In this document: positions 47,430-58,871 of the stretch, in pieces
Position numbering within the stretch: the first letter of the stretch is position 1
Layout: each line of letters starts with the position of its first letter
Assembly: GCA_029891385.1 (NCBI GenBank)
Contig: CM057231.1
Span: forward strand, 63,595,103-63,659,102
Reading direction: 5' to 3'
Source of the DNA: Erythroxylum novogranatense
Taxonomy: Eukaryota > Streptophyta > Magnoliopsida > Malpighiales > Erythroxylaceae
DNA length: 64,000 nucleotides
Notes under the pieces: model-generated
Databases searched by the model: none
Told to the model about the DNA's origin: nothing
Seen by the model: the letters and a program-made list of their open reading frames with translations, nothing else
Translations under genes and position numbers: made by a program

Positions 47430-49367
47430 GGCATTTATTGTGTGATTGGGTAGCTGAGAGTGAGTTAGGACTGGTTTTAGTGAGAGAAATGGAAAAAATG
47501 TGTCGGAGAAGACGATTGGAGCTTCGCACTTCGCGACATGCGCTAAGGGCCTTGTCGCGACGAGTAAATAGTTACTCGCCACGGCGATCTCTGCTGGACG
47601 TCGCGGCGAGTGTGTTGTTACGCTGTGTCGAGTCCTTTCTCATGCGTCGCGGTGAGCCTAAAGGTAGGTGTTAGCCGCGGCGAGCAATTTCCACGTCGCG
47701 GCGAGCGACCCTTTTTACGCCGCGACGAGGGGTAATTTTTTGAAAGAGTGTGTTTTAGTTTTTGGGGCATAACTTATGGTCTAGACCTTCAATTGAGGTG
47801 ATTCTTGATATGTTATGAGCTAGAGAAAGAGGTCTACAAATTGAGGGAAAGAATGAAGGTTCGAATTGAAACTTGTAGGATTCCAATTATGGAAATAGCG
47901 TTGAGGATATGTTTGTATTGAAATCTAAGGATTTTCTTATTGAAATTGGAGTATGTTTTGGAGACTTCTGAATTAAACGAAATTCTTTTGAGACTTGAGA
48001 AATTTAGGGTAATGGGTGAAATTGACCGAATGTTTAGTAATTTGGCTTTGAGGTCGTTCTTGAGAAATTAAGGGTATTGCCTAAATGTGATAGTGTATAG
48101 AGAATAAAAAGTTGGTTTTGAGGCAAAAGATAGTGAAATTGGGATATAGCGTCGGAAAAAAAAAGTCACGAATACGCATTGTACATTTCTATATTTCAGC
48201 ACGTGCATTTATGGAACCTTCTGAATATGCATTTAGTGATGGGAAATTGATTGACTGTTATAGAGGCACCGTTGGATCGTCATTCCACGGATATTGCTAG
48301 GATTTCCAGGTAGTAGCTCAGAAGTTATAGGTGAGTAACCTAGTTGGTTTCTCAATTTCTGATTTGTTAAATGCTCTGTGTGAACTGTCTGTGAATATGA
48401 ATTGTATGATCACTGGTAACTGTGAATTGGTGTGCAGACTTGTGAATGATCTGTCTGACTTCGATAAATATTGTTGAGTGAAATGTATTATTGTGCAATT
48501 GTGAACTCATGCTAGGCATGATCGAAAATTGGTAATTAACAGTTGTGACTGGAGCTATTAGTGATCGGAGCTATGAGCTCAACCACTGTGAAAAGGGGCC
48601 TAAGGCCCGAAAGGGAGTAGTGCATACCTAGAGGGCTCTCCTATCCCTAATGCACGTGGGAAGTAGTGTATACCCAGAGGGCTCTCCTACCCCTAAAATG
48701 CGATTACTGTTTAATGTGCCCAAAATGGGGCGATCTTGGCCTTGATCCTGACTTTGAAATAAAATGGGAAACGTCATGCATTAAGTATCTGATTGTGCTG
48801 CGAATTTGGAAATGGGTTAAATGCATATGTGTGATAACTGTTTAGTGAAGTTTCTGATTGTTGTTCTGAATGTGTTATTGTATTAATCTGTACGCAATTT
48901 GTGTAATGTATGAATTGGGTGAACCATCGATGATGGTTTCTCATTGAGTTCGCAAAGTCACCCAAAATTGCATCTATTTTTCAGGATTGATAGAGCAGAC
49001 CCCTAGCTCTAGAGATAGACTTTTCCTGCCGTGTGAGCGCGTTGCCAAGAGAAGTCATGGCACACAGGTCGGTCAGCTAGAACGATTTTTGTGGATGACC
49101 TAGTATAGACTTTTGTATCAGTTTCCTTTTTGTAGTATTGTATTTAGACTACGAGGCGATAAACTTATCTATATTTCATTTGATGTTCTGAAATGAAAGA
49201 GTATCTTGTTTTTTTAAATATAGTGACTTTCATATTACGGTTTTTTTGTATCGATGCCATGAGAGTACTGTAGTGATTGATCGGTCGTAGTGCACCCTTA
49301 TTGTGGATATGCGTCGGAACGACCCAAGGGCATCCTGGTGCGCACCCTGCGGTAAGGGGGCGCTACA
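47430..49367 (+). repeat. G4 5' LTR, second part
   Basis: Continues the LTR begun at 17790 and aligns with 54726-56058 and 59549-60155 of the 3' LTR. It ends GGGGCGCTACA before the PBS. It contains the GC-rich CGCGGCGAG cassette (47505-47735), the splice-donor-like motif (GT at 48331), the mini-hairpins (48568-48580, 48596-48608), a 46-bp tandem repeat (48616-48702) and the 17-nt hairpin (48922-48938). Confidence 0.92.
48616..48702. repeat. Tandem duplication of about 46 bp in the G4 LTR
   Basis: Two units share AGTAGTG, GAGGGCTCTCCTA and CCCTAA in order. The 3' LTR has the same pair at about 55918-56005. Confidence 0.8.
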
Positions 49368-49372
49368 TTAGG

Positions 49373-49384
49373 TGGTATCAGAGC
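49373..49384 (+). other. Primer-binding site of G4
   Basis: TGGTATCAGAGC, five bases after the LTR end, complementary to the 3' end of initiator-Met tRNA. Confidence 0.95.
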
Positions 49385-49499
49385 ATAGTTTTGCATCTTT
49401 TGGGCATAGTACATTTTAGGCTGGAATTCGGTGAAAAGCGGCGATCAAAATTCTTGTTTGTTTTAGGTCATCCGTTCTTGGTGATCAGGTAGATTAGCC

Positions 49500-50400
49500 A
49501 GCTGACCAAGGATCAGTCGGAGCGAGTAGGGAGTCACCAATACCTCATTCTGAGGAGTTGCCTCCTAGGGTTCCCGCGAGAAGGGAGCGGAGGTACGATA
49601 AATTGCGTGGCGAGGGTCATGAGATTTTATGGGAGCCGAGACCTGCCGAGGTGAGGATCGCTAGAAGGCGAGAGAGTCCTCGATCAGATGGACTCGACTC
49701 GATGGCGTTTCGACCACGATCTCTCTTCTGGGATCGATAGATATCGGTGGTGGAAGGCATGCTAAGCGGTACCACGGACCTGCATACTCGACTTGGGATG
49801 ATTTCTTGAGGGCATTTAGAGATAACTATATGCCCAAAGTTTATATGGAGATGAAGATGCAGGAATTTCTAGAATTGAGGCAGGGTAGGTTGACTGTAGT
49901 TGAGTACGAGGTGAGATTTAACGAGCTCATGGGATATCTCTCGCCCTAAGTACTCTTGAGGCTAATCGGTGCGGAGGTTCGAGAATAGCCTCAATTTGGA
50001 GATCGCACAGATTGGCGGATCGATATTGGCACATTGTGGGTGAGGGTCATATTCTTTATTGAGTTGAAATGTTGCTAAGACAAACCCAAGTTGAGTCTAG
50101 TTAGGGGCCCAGGGGCAAGAGGCTGAGTGATAGCCAAGGCACTTCTAGCGAGGGGGTATGGCGTCGAGCAGGACCTTGAGTCATCTGGAGGAGCTAAACG
50201 ATGCTGGATTTGGCAGAGAGGAGATTCGTTCGGTGGCGATGGCGATGGTAGAGTTCGAGCAGATTCTCCCGTTGTGTGAGTATTGTGAGAGGAGACAGTG
50301 GGGAGTGCTAGAGATTTACCGGAGCTTGTCTCAGGTGTGGCTCCATGGAGCATCAGATTAGGAACTGTCCAGATACTGTGGGAGCCCAGTCCACTATGAT
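49500..50400 (+). pseudogene. G4 gag (broken)
   Basis: The capsid-like core at about 49745-49960 reads WWKAC, a stop, then WDDFLRAFRDNYMP, KMQEFLELRQG and VEYEVRFNELMGYLSP, the Retrotrans_gag pattern. A complete CCHC zinc knuckle (C-x2-C-x4-H-x4-C: CLRCGSMEHQIRNC) is encoded at 50327-50368. The N-terminal portion (49558-49740) is basic. Frameshifts separate the parts. Gag forms the particle and binds the RNA through the knuckle. Confidence 0.8.
50327..50368 (+). other. CCHC zinc knuckle of G4 gag
   Basis: CLRCGSMEHQIRNC in one frame, with perfect C-x2-C-x4-H-x4-C spacing. It is the only intact gag knuckle I found in the window. Confidence 0.85.
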
Positions 50401-50559
50401 CGAGGCGTTGAGCGATAATCTCTGATACATCGAGTCGAGGAGGTGGATCCGAATTTAGGGCGCGGCGAGCCCGAGGCAGAGCCGAAGTGCATTATAAGTA
50501 AAAGGGGCTGAGCGAGACGCAATCTTAGGCTAGAGTCTATGCCATGACTCGGCGGGGCC

Positions 50560-50880
50560 GAGATTCCCAGATGTTGTTGGGTATGCTTCGATTTACGGCT
50601 TAGAAGCATATGCATTGTTGGATCTGGATCCACTCATTCTTTATTACACCGCATTTGACATGTAGACTGCATGGGGATAGGAGAGATTACGGTATGGGCT
50701 AGAGGTGAGTACCCTCTGGTAGTACGACTTGTTTTGGGAGAGATATGTAAGGGTGCCCGATTGAATTGATCGGCGGTTTGAGTCGGACTTGATTGTCTGC
50801 CTCTGAGAGAGCTAGGCGTAATTTTGGGGATGGTGGTTGATCGCACATAGGGCCCTCGTGGATTTGCTATACAAGGAGGT
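50560..50880 (+). pseudogene. G4 aspartic protease (degenerate)
   Basis: Sequence for ALLD at about 50614-50625, then a shift, then STHSF-like and TCRLHG codons (about 50630-50675), followed by about 200 bp with similarity to the G3 protease body. The catalytic Asp codon survives, but the DPGS motif is broken where CCGG would be expected and CTGG is read. Confidence 0.65.
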
Positions 50881-51150
50881 CACTTTGGAGTCTCCTGGTC
50901 GACTAGAAGCGATGTTTCAAGGTGTTAGTCAGGTAGTGCCAGCTAGGATGATTTCTTTTCTGAGTGCCCTGAGGTTGATGCAAGGAGGATGTGAGGCCTA
51001 TCGGCCACGTCATTGATTCTAGAGTTGAAGCGAGAGGTTGCGAGGATATTTACGTGATCGAGGAATTTCAGATGTGTTTCGAGGAGTTACGGGTTTACTT
51101 GCCGGATCGGAGACGAGTTTTCAATTGACCTCGTTCCAGGTACCGCTCCT
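50881..51150 (+). other. G4 protease to RT linker
   Basis: Pol linker without a long open frame; it corresponds to the linker at about 12480-12900 in G2. Frameshifted. Confidence 0.5.
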
Positions 51151-51720
51151 ACATCTATACCTTCGTATAGGATGGTGCCGGTAGAACTGAGGGAGCTTAA
51201 GGCTCAGTTGTAGGAGCTTCTGGATAAGGGGTTTATCAGGCCTAGTATTTTACCGTGGGGAGCTCTAGTTCTGTTTGTGAAGAAGAAGGATGGGACTTTG
51301 AGGCTGTGCATCGACAATAGGCAGTTGAATCAGGCGACAGTGAAGAACAAGTATCCACTGCCTAAGATCGATGATCTGTTTGATCAGTTGCAGGGGGCTC
51401 AAGTGTTCATCAAATTAGATCTGAGATCGGGATATTACCAGTTGAGGATAGCAGAGGCCGATGTACCTAAGAGTGCATTTAGGAGCAGGTATGGGCATTT
51501 CGAGTTCTTAGTGATGCCGTTTGGGTTGACAATTGCCCCGGTAACTTTCATGGCTTTGATGAATAAGGTCTTTCAGCCCTACCTGGATCAGTTTGTGATA
51601 ATATTTATTGATGACATTCTGGTGTAATCGAGGAGTAGACAGGAGCACGCTGAGCATCTGAGGATTGTTTTGCAGATCATGAGAGATAGACAGTTGTAGC
51701 CAAATTCACTAAATGTGAAT
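51151..51720 (+). pseudogene. G4 reverse transcriptase
   Basis: The clean frame 51277-51627 (116 codons) carries [45 protein letters not shown] with the first catalytic Asp, [11 protein letters not shown] and [11 protein letters not shown] with the catalytic box. It ends at a TAA where the family has a Tyr codon. Upstream (51151-51276) [14 protein letters not shown] is followed by an in-frame stop, then [11 protein letters not shown]. Downstream HAEHLRIVLQ continues after the stop. The blocks are complete, but stops at both ends prevent polyprotein translation. Confidence 0.9.
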
Positions 51721-51829
51721 TTTGGCTGGATGAAATAGTGTTTACGGGGCACATTATTATGCGGTGAGGGTATTCAGGTGGATCCTCACTAGATAGAAGC
51801 AGTGCTTAATTGGGAGGCCCCTAGGAATT

Positions 51830-52360
51830 GTCTGAGATTTGGAGTTTCCTAGGATTGGCCGGATATTACCGGAGGTTTATCGAGGGGTTCTAGCTGATCT
51901 CAGCCCCTCTGACAAAACTTATGAGGAAGGATGTACCTTTCAGATGGACTGAGGACTGCCAGGAGAGCTTTGAGGAGCTGAAACATCGGTTGACTTCTGC
52001 ACCGGTTTTGGCTATTCCATCTAGGACTGGAGGTTATGTGGTATATAGTGATGCTTCGCATCAGGGATTGGGTTGTGTATTGATGCAGCATAGGAGAGTG
52101 ATTGCTTATGCCTCGAGACAGTTGAGGTCTCACGAGGTAAATTATCCTGTGCATGATTTCGAGTTAGTTGCAGTTGTTTTTGCTCTAAAGATCTGGAGAC
52201 ATTATTTATATGGGAGGCGTTCGATTTTCTTGATCACAAAGTTTGAGGTATTTATTGAGTCGAGAGAGGCTGAATCGGAGACAGAGGAGATGGATAGAGT
52301 CGCTAGGATTATATTGCCGCGATTGAGTATCATCGAGGGAAGGCTAATGTGGTAGCTGAT
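51830..52360 (+). pseudogene. G4 RNase H
   Basis: The frame 51921-52355 (144 codons) begins in the connection ([20 protein letters not shown]) and includes [18 protein letters not shown], with the first RNase H Asp, [23 protein letters not shown] and [11 protein letters not shown]. The wording then departs where the family has TDHKSLKY, from a shift at about 52215. It is the best RNase H among the gypsy copies. Confidence 0.88.
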
Positions 52361-52450
52361 GCTTTGAGCAGGAGATCTCATATCAGTGTAGCTCAGATTC
52401 AGATTGAGAGATTGCCTAGCTTGATTCAGTTGAGAGCTCTAAATGTGTAG

Positions 52451-53100
52451 ATGGATTTGGATCAGGATGGGGCTCTGATAGCTACTCTGAAGCTTAGGCC
52501 GTTGTTGCATGACAGGATCAGGAGAGTTCAGGACCAGGATCCTGTGTTGGTGAGGCTGATTGACAAAGCGAGGTCTGATCGGGATTCTGATTTTGAGTTG
52601 AGAGATGGGACTTTATGGATAGGTCAGAGACTGTGTGTGCCCGTTGTGGACGATTTGAGGCGTGAGATTCTGGAGGAGGCGCATATGGCCACCTATGCCA
52701 TGCATCCTGGTACTACCAAGATGTATAATACTCTTAAGTTGCATTTACGGTGGCCTGACATGAAAGCCGAGTGGCGAGTTTGTTTAGATGTTTGGCGTGC
52801 GGCGAGTTAAAGTGAGCACTAGGCTCCAGTGGGAAAACTGCATTCGTTGCCCATTCCGGAGTAGAAATGGGAACGAATTACGATGGATTTTATTATGGGG
52901 CTGCCTGGGACATCGAGGCAACATGATGCTATCTGGGTCATAGTGGACCGGTTGACAAAATCAGCTCACTTCTTGCCAGTGAGGGAGAATAGTACTCTAG
53001 ATCTGTTGGCCCAGAAGTATGTAGCGGAGATAGTGAGATTGCATGGGGTCCCAGTGTCGATAGTCTCAGACCGAGATCCCAGATTTACTTGAAGTTACGG
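52451..53100 (+). pseudogene. G4 integrase zinc finger and catalytic core
   Basis: The frame 52451-52810 has RIRRVQDQDPVLVR, VDDLRREILEEAHMATYAMHPGTTKMYNTL with the two His; the Cys pair is lost by a shift near 52790. The frame 52883-53092 has MDFIMGLP with the first catalytic Asp, [18 protein letters not shown] and [16 protein letters not shown] with the second catalytic Asp, then a stop. Between the frames an in-frame TAG at 52862 replaces the Glu/Trp region before KWERI. Confidence 0.88.
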
Positions 53101-53900
53101 AAGAGCTGCAGACTTTGGGTACAGGTGAGCTTGATGACTTTTCATCCTCGAGACGGATGGGTAGAGTGAGAGGGCGATTAAGGCATTGAGGATATGTTAC
53201 GAGCTTGTGTATTGGAGTTCAGAGGAGCATGGGATCGGTATTTGGCTCTGATTGAGTTCACGTATAATAATCAGTACCAGAGCAGTATTGGGATGGCACC
53301 GTATGAGGCTTTGTATGGGCGACAGTGTAGATCGCCTCTTTTTGGGATGAAGAGGGTATAAGGATGCTAGAGGGTCCGGCTGATTAGGATCTGTTAATAA
53401 GGTGAAATTGATTGAGTCGCATTAAAGTGACTCAAGATAGACAAAGAGTTATGTGGATCAACATCGGAGAGAAGAAGCAGATGTAGGAGATAGAGTGTTC
53501 CTCAAGTGTCTCCTTAGAGGAGTTACGAGATTTGGCGGAAGGGCAAGTTGAGCCCTCGGTTTATTGGTCCTTATGAGATCTAGAGAGGATTGGACCGTTG
53601 GCTTACCGATTAGCATTGCGAATGAGATGTCTCGGTTCATGATGTCTTTCATGTGAGTATGCTCCGGCGGTATCGTTCGGACCCGACTCATGTGATTCGG
53701 CTCGGGAGATTGAGGTGGCTAGTGATTTGAGTTATATAGAGGGCGATTCAGATTGTGGGGTCTCGGGTTAGCGGTTGAGGGAGGGTGATTCCATTGGTGA
53801 AAGTCTATGGAAGAATCACTCATCGAGGAAGCAACTGAGAGGCGAGGAGCATATGAGTCAATATCTTCATCTATTTGATCGATCAATCTGAAATTTAGGG
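53101..53900 (+). pseudogene. G4 integrase C-terminus and chromodomain-like tail
   Basis: Broken continuation: the region with the third catalytic residue (about 53150-53180), the TPYEAL-type segment (about 53290-53330), GPYEI-like GPY/F module (about 53555-53600), HVSMLRRY-like (about 53650-53675) and PLVKV followed by the chromodomain remnant (about 53790-53860). No frame exceeds about 60 codons. The order matches G2 9636-10391. Confidence 0.7.
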
Positions 53901-53913
53901 ATGAAATTTTTTA

Positions 53914-53926
53914 TTAGGAGGAGAAT
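53914..53926 (+). other. Polypurine tract of G4
   Basis: TTAGGAGGAGAAT directly precedes the 3' LTR. Confidence 0.88.
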
Positions 53927-56058
53927 TGTAACATCCATCACCGATGGGAGGTTATTTAGTAATTTGGGACGGGTTAGGACTTTTCTTGCATAATTCTTGA
54001 TTGAGCATTTTCGGCCTCTAATTTTAGAGGAATAAAATCATTTGCACATGCATATTTAGGTATATGCATTCATGGCATTTCGGCATTTAGCTTGTGAACT
54101 GATTTGGTTTGTGAATTTTGAGATAATTATGTTAGATTGTGATTTATTGGGCGAGAATATTTGGGTCTGATTAGTTGAGTTAGAATGTTTTAAGAGTATT
54201 GGCAGTTAATAGTGACCCGTAGGAAATTTTTCTGGAAAAATTGGGAGTTAATGTCCGGACCGAGATTTTTCGAGTGACAGACTGGATGATAGTATGGTAC
54301 TGAAGTAATTGTCCAATGACAATGGAAAATTAGATTTATGATTTTAGGAATGAAAATATTGGGCCATTGGAATTTAGAGACTGAAATTAAAAAGAATTTG
54401 GAGACTATGGGTTATAGGTTAAAATCAACCATTTAAAATGCCCTAAGTTTAAATTTTCCCTTTGTCAAACCTTGAAAACCTAGGGCTTCTTCTTTCTCCT
54501 CTCCCTTCGACGTTTTGGACCCCCACCTCTGAGATTCTTGCTTGTTCCCTTCTCCTTGTGGAAATCCTAGTTTAATCCTTGAGGAAGATGATGTTTTATT
54601 TGGTTTTGGGTGATAACCGTGAGTATTAAGGCTTGGAAGGGATTTTCGAAGTTTTGAAGATTCGAGGTTCGATTGGTAAGTTTAATGGTTTTAATGTTGT
54701 TATTTCATGTTGTTTGATGCATTTATGGAATTTATTGTGTAATTGGGTAGCTGAAAGTGAGTTAGGACTGGTTTTAGTGAGAGAAATGGAAAAAATGCGT
54801 CGGAGAAGACGATCGGAGCATCGCACGTCACGACATGCGCTGAGGGCCTCGTCGCGACGAGTAAATAGTTACTCACCGCGGCGAGCTCGGCTGGACGTCG
54901 CGGCGAGCGTGTTGTTACGCCGCGTCAAGTCCTTTCTCATACGTCTCGGTGAGCTTAAAGGTAGGCAATTTCCATGTCGCGGCGAGTGACCCTTTTTACG
55001 CCACGACGAGGAGTCTTTGGTCGCGGCGAGGGGCAATTTTTTGAAAGAGTGTGTTTTAGTTTTTGGGGCATAACTTATGGTGTAGACCTTCAATTGAGGT
55101 GATTCTTATTTTGTTATGAGCTAGAGAAAGAGGTCTACAAATTGAGGTAAAGAATGAAGGTTCGAATTGAAACTTGTAGGATTCCAATTATGGAAATAGC
55201 GTTGAGGATATGTTTGTATTGAAATCTAAGGATTTTCTTATTGAAATTGGAGTATGTTTTGGAGACTTATGAATTAAACGAAATTCTTTTGAGACTTGAG
55301 AAATTTAGGGTAATGGGTGAAATTGACCGAATGTTTAGTAATTTAGCTTTGAGGTCGTTCTTTAGAAAATAAGGGTATTGCCTAAATGTGATAGTGTATA
55401 GAGAATAAAAAGTTGGTTTTGAGGCAAAAGATAGTGAAATTGGGACATAGTGTCGGAAAAAAAAAAGTCACGAATACGCATTGTACATTTCTGTATTTCA
55501 GCACGTGCATTTATGGAACCTTCTGAATATGCATTTAGTGATGGGAAATTGTTTGACTGTTATAGAGGCACCGTCGGATCGTCATTCCACGGATATTGCT
55601 GGGACTTCTAGGCAGTAGCTCGGAAGTTATAGGTGAGTAACCTAGTTGGTTTCTCAATTTCTGATTTGTTAAATGCTCTGTGTGAACTGTCTGTGAATAT
55701 GAATTGTATGATCACGAGTAACTGTGAATTGGTGTGCAGACTTGTGAATGATCTGTCTGACTTTGATAAATACTATTGAGTGAAATGTGTTATTGTGCAA
55801 TTGTGAACGCATGGTAGGCATGATCGAAAATTGGTAATTAACAGTTGTGACTTGAGCAATTACTGATCGGAGCTATACGTTCAACCACTGTGAAAAGGGG
55901 CCTAAGGCCCGAAAGGGAATAGTGCATACCCAGAGGGCTCTCTTATCCCTAATGTGCGTGGGCAGTAGTGTATACCCAGAGGGCTCTCCTACCCCTAAAA
56001 TGCGATTACTGTTTAATGTGCCTGAAAATGGGACAGTACTGACGCCCAGTCACAATAC

Positions 56059-56114
56059 TGGAAGAGGATGAGGTATAGGTGAAATCTGGAAATTTTGGTG
56101 TTGAGCCTATTGTA
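56059..56114. repeat. 56-bp direct repeat, first copy
   Basis: Identical over 56 bp to 56624-56679. Alignment with the other LTRs shows that the second copy is in the native place, so this one is the displaced duplicate. It sits at the very edge of the inserted LTR. Confidence 0.9.
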
Positions 56115-56623
56115 CTGTCACTTATCCTTTCTCCCAAATTCAAGGCTTTCTCATCTATACAATTAAGTTCTTGCCTTGCCTTGAATGATGATGTATTTAC
56201 TTGGAGTTAGAAGAAGGGGGTTAGCAAGGGTAGTTAAGAAGGAAGTAAAGATTGGAAGCTTGATAGGTAAGGTTTCTTTTAATTTTTTCAATGATGTTTT
56301 CATTAGGTATTGAATGTCATGGTGATTAGAAGCATGTAATGGGAATTATGGTACAATTATGATGTTGATTGATGCTTTAATTTGATGATAACTATTGCTT
56401 GAATTAATGGGTATAAGATTAGAATTAGTTATGAATTGAAAGTAGGATGAGTGATGAATGGTTTTAGCTTGATTGTAATTGCATGTTGATGATGAATGTG
56501 CATAGGAATTGAGGAATTATTGCTGCCAACTTTTGTGTAAGAATACAGATAAATATTGTGTTGAGTTTGTGGCTGAATTGGAGGTGTAAATGAATGTATA
56601 TTAATGTAGGTAAAGTGATAGAA

Positions 56624-56679
56624 TGGAAGAGGATGAGGTATAGGTGAAATCTGGAAATTTTGGTGTTGAGCCTATTGTA
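56624..56679. repeat. 56-bp direct repeat, second (native) copy
   Basis: Corresponds to the LTR-B segment near 8465-8525 on the other strand and is followed by the same downstream sequence (TTTTGA...). Identical to 56059-56114. Confidence 0.9.
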
Positions 56680-58779
56680 ATGTTTTGAGCATAACTAACT
56701 GTGTAGGTGTGTAAATGAGGTGAAGTTTGTGCCCAATGAAACTTTCATATGTTAGCTACATTTTGTGTAAAATAGGTGTTGTCAAATTGTAACTCTAATA
56801 GGTTGAAATTTGGCATGGAAAGTTCTTGTTTTATTGCCTATGAACAGTAACCGAAACCATACCCTATGAGCTTTGCTGATTTTCTAAATTAATTGAGAAG
56901 GAATTAGAACAAAGGGAATAAATGAAAGTTGAAGCCTATTAAGTTAGCTTTCCAATGCCACTGATTTTCAATTTTCGAGTTGTATATTGGGAGATATGAA
57001 CTGATTACTATTGATTGGTTTTATGCTTTTTGGAGAAACCTAGTCAAAGTGTTGATTTTGTGAGCTTTCTGCTTGTGAGAAATTTTAGCAATTTTTGTGG
57101 ACTGAATTGGTGTGAGTGATCTTCTGCAAAGTTGAAGAGGAAGAAATTATCTTGAAAATGAGATATGGCATATAATTTTTAGAGGTCAGAGTTGGGAGTT
57201 ATGATTTTGCAAAAACTGATCCTGCATTAGGTTAGGAATTGCTGATCATGGCAGTAACTTGCATGACAGTTTTGAAATGGTTAGAAATTAAATTGGAAAT
57301 TGAGTTCTTCATGAAAATTGAAGTTTGAGGATTTATCTTTTCAGGGGTATAAAGTTCAGATTTTTCTGACTTCTGTACAGGGAGTTATGCTTGTTATAAG
57401 TTTACTGCTCAAATTGAATGATTTCAGGGACAGCAACATTGAGTGAATTAATTGACTTGTTTGTAATGGAATTTGATTTTGGGTTGTTCATGAAAGTTGT
57501 AGCTGACATTGTGAACTTATTGAGCATATTTATGTGGTATTTTTTGGCTGAAGAATCAGAGAGGAATGGAATTTGCAATGTACTATTCTGTTTTAATGAG
57601 ATTTGAGTAGGCTGTAGCTTTGAAGGGAATTTTGACACCTTAAGGGTAAAATTGATTTTATGGTCTTCTTGAGAATTGTAGAGGGTTTCATGATCTTTCC
57701 AGCGAGATATAGTTGGAAATTTTCTGGTGTGTGCAATGAATTATTGGTGTTGAAAATTGGATTGGAGGATTGGAAATTAGGAAAAAAAAGGAAATGGAAT
57801 CACGCCGATCACTAGGGTGACGACGTCCTAGTGACGGGCGTAAAGGCAGCGTCCTAGGACACGCGTCGCCCTAGCTGACGAGCAGTTTCATTCAGCCCGC
57901 TGGCAGGCGTCGCCCAGCGTGGCTGGACTTTTTTCTTTCTTATTTTATTTTATTATTTTTAATTGGTAATTTTGATTTCATGCTTCCTTTGTCAATTTCT
58001 TTTCCGTCCGACTTCCGATTGACCTGATTCTTGAGGCATCGGATTAAGTAGAACATTTAATTTCATTTGTGAGAAATTGGGAATTTTTGGACGGAAATTG
58101 GCGTGGTACGGGTAGCGGGCCTTTAATCCTTTGTTTTGTTTAATTGGGGACCTATAGAGGTCCGAATTGCATAGTTAGCGCCAATAGGTTTCTAATTTTA
58201 GGCGGATTTTGTTATGAGAAATTTGGATTTAGGGCCAGAAAATTCATGAACATGCATATTTCACCTACATGTGCACAAATGGCATCGGTAGTGACTCGTT
58301 CTTTTACATTTCTTATAGAGGCCCAGTGGGCGTCGTCCAGGCCGGCGGGCGGAAACTTCCGACATTAGCTCGGAAGTAATAGGTGTGTAACCTAGTTGGT
58401 TTCTCAACCTTATGTGTTTATTAATTATATGCATTGATTGCCGTGAGGAAGCGAGGATGGATATATGTAATTGATTGACTTGATTGATTTGGACCATGGG
58501 TGTTGAAATATTGGATTATGATATTGAAGTGCAAATGAGAATAAGTGCGTGAGAATGCATTAGTAAATTAGATTGTAATTGTGGTAGTGAAGCGAAAGGT
58601 AAATGCATGGGAATGAAATCTGGGACTAAAAGTCCGAGGACATTGGAAAATGATGGAAATAGTAATTAATTGGAATTGGAAATAGAAATGCAATAATTGG
58701 ATATTGGAAAATGACATGTGCATTCATGCATAGTAAATGATCGAGATAATGGCGGTTGTGACGGTGTCGCCACCGATTT

Positions 58780-58871
58780 GAGCTTTAAGCTCAGCGCTAC
58801 GTACCTCGTGCTAACGTATTCGAGCCTCGGCTCGATGATCGAGCTATGCCCAACATTTGGGCTTTAAGCCC
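58780..58871. other. Mini-hairpin cluster of the solo LTR
   Basis: GAGCTT-T-AAGCTC (58780-58792), CGAGC-CTCG-GCTCG (58821-58834) and GGGCTT-T-AAGCCC (58859-58871). Outer ACATT/ATGT bases lengthen the third stem. Equivalent clusters with different stem sequences occur in the other gypsy LTRs. Confidence 0.75.

Noticed and set aside
48616..48702. Short repeated units resembling a CRISPR array
   Set aside because: Only two adjacent units without spacers, in a plant retrotransposon LTR; the 3' LTR has the same pair.
54633..54989. 118-codon Arg-rich frame in the G4 3' LTR (related frame at 47438-47674)
   Set aside because: Its basic content comes from the repeated CGCGGCGAG words of the GC cassette. 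The two LTR versions differ in frame and ends.
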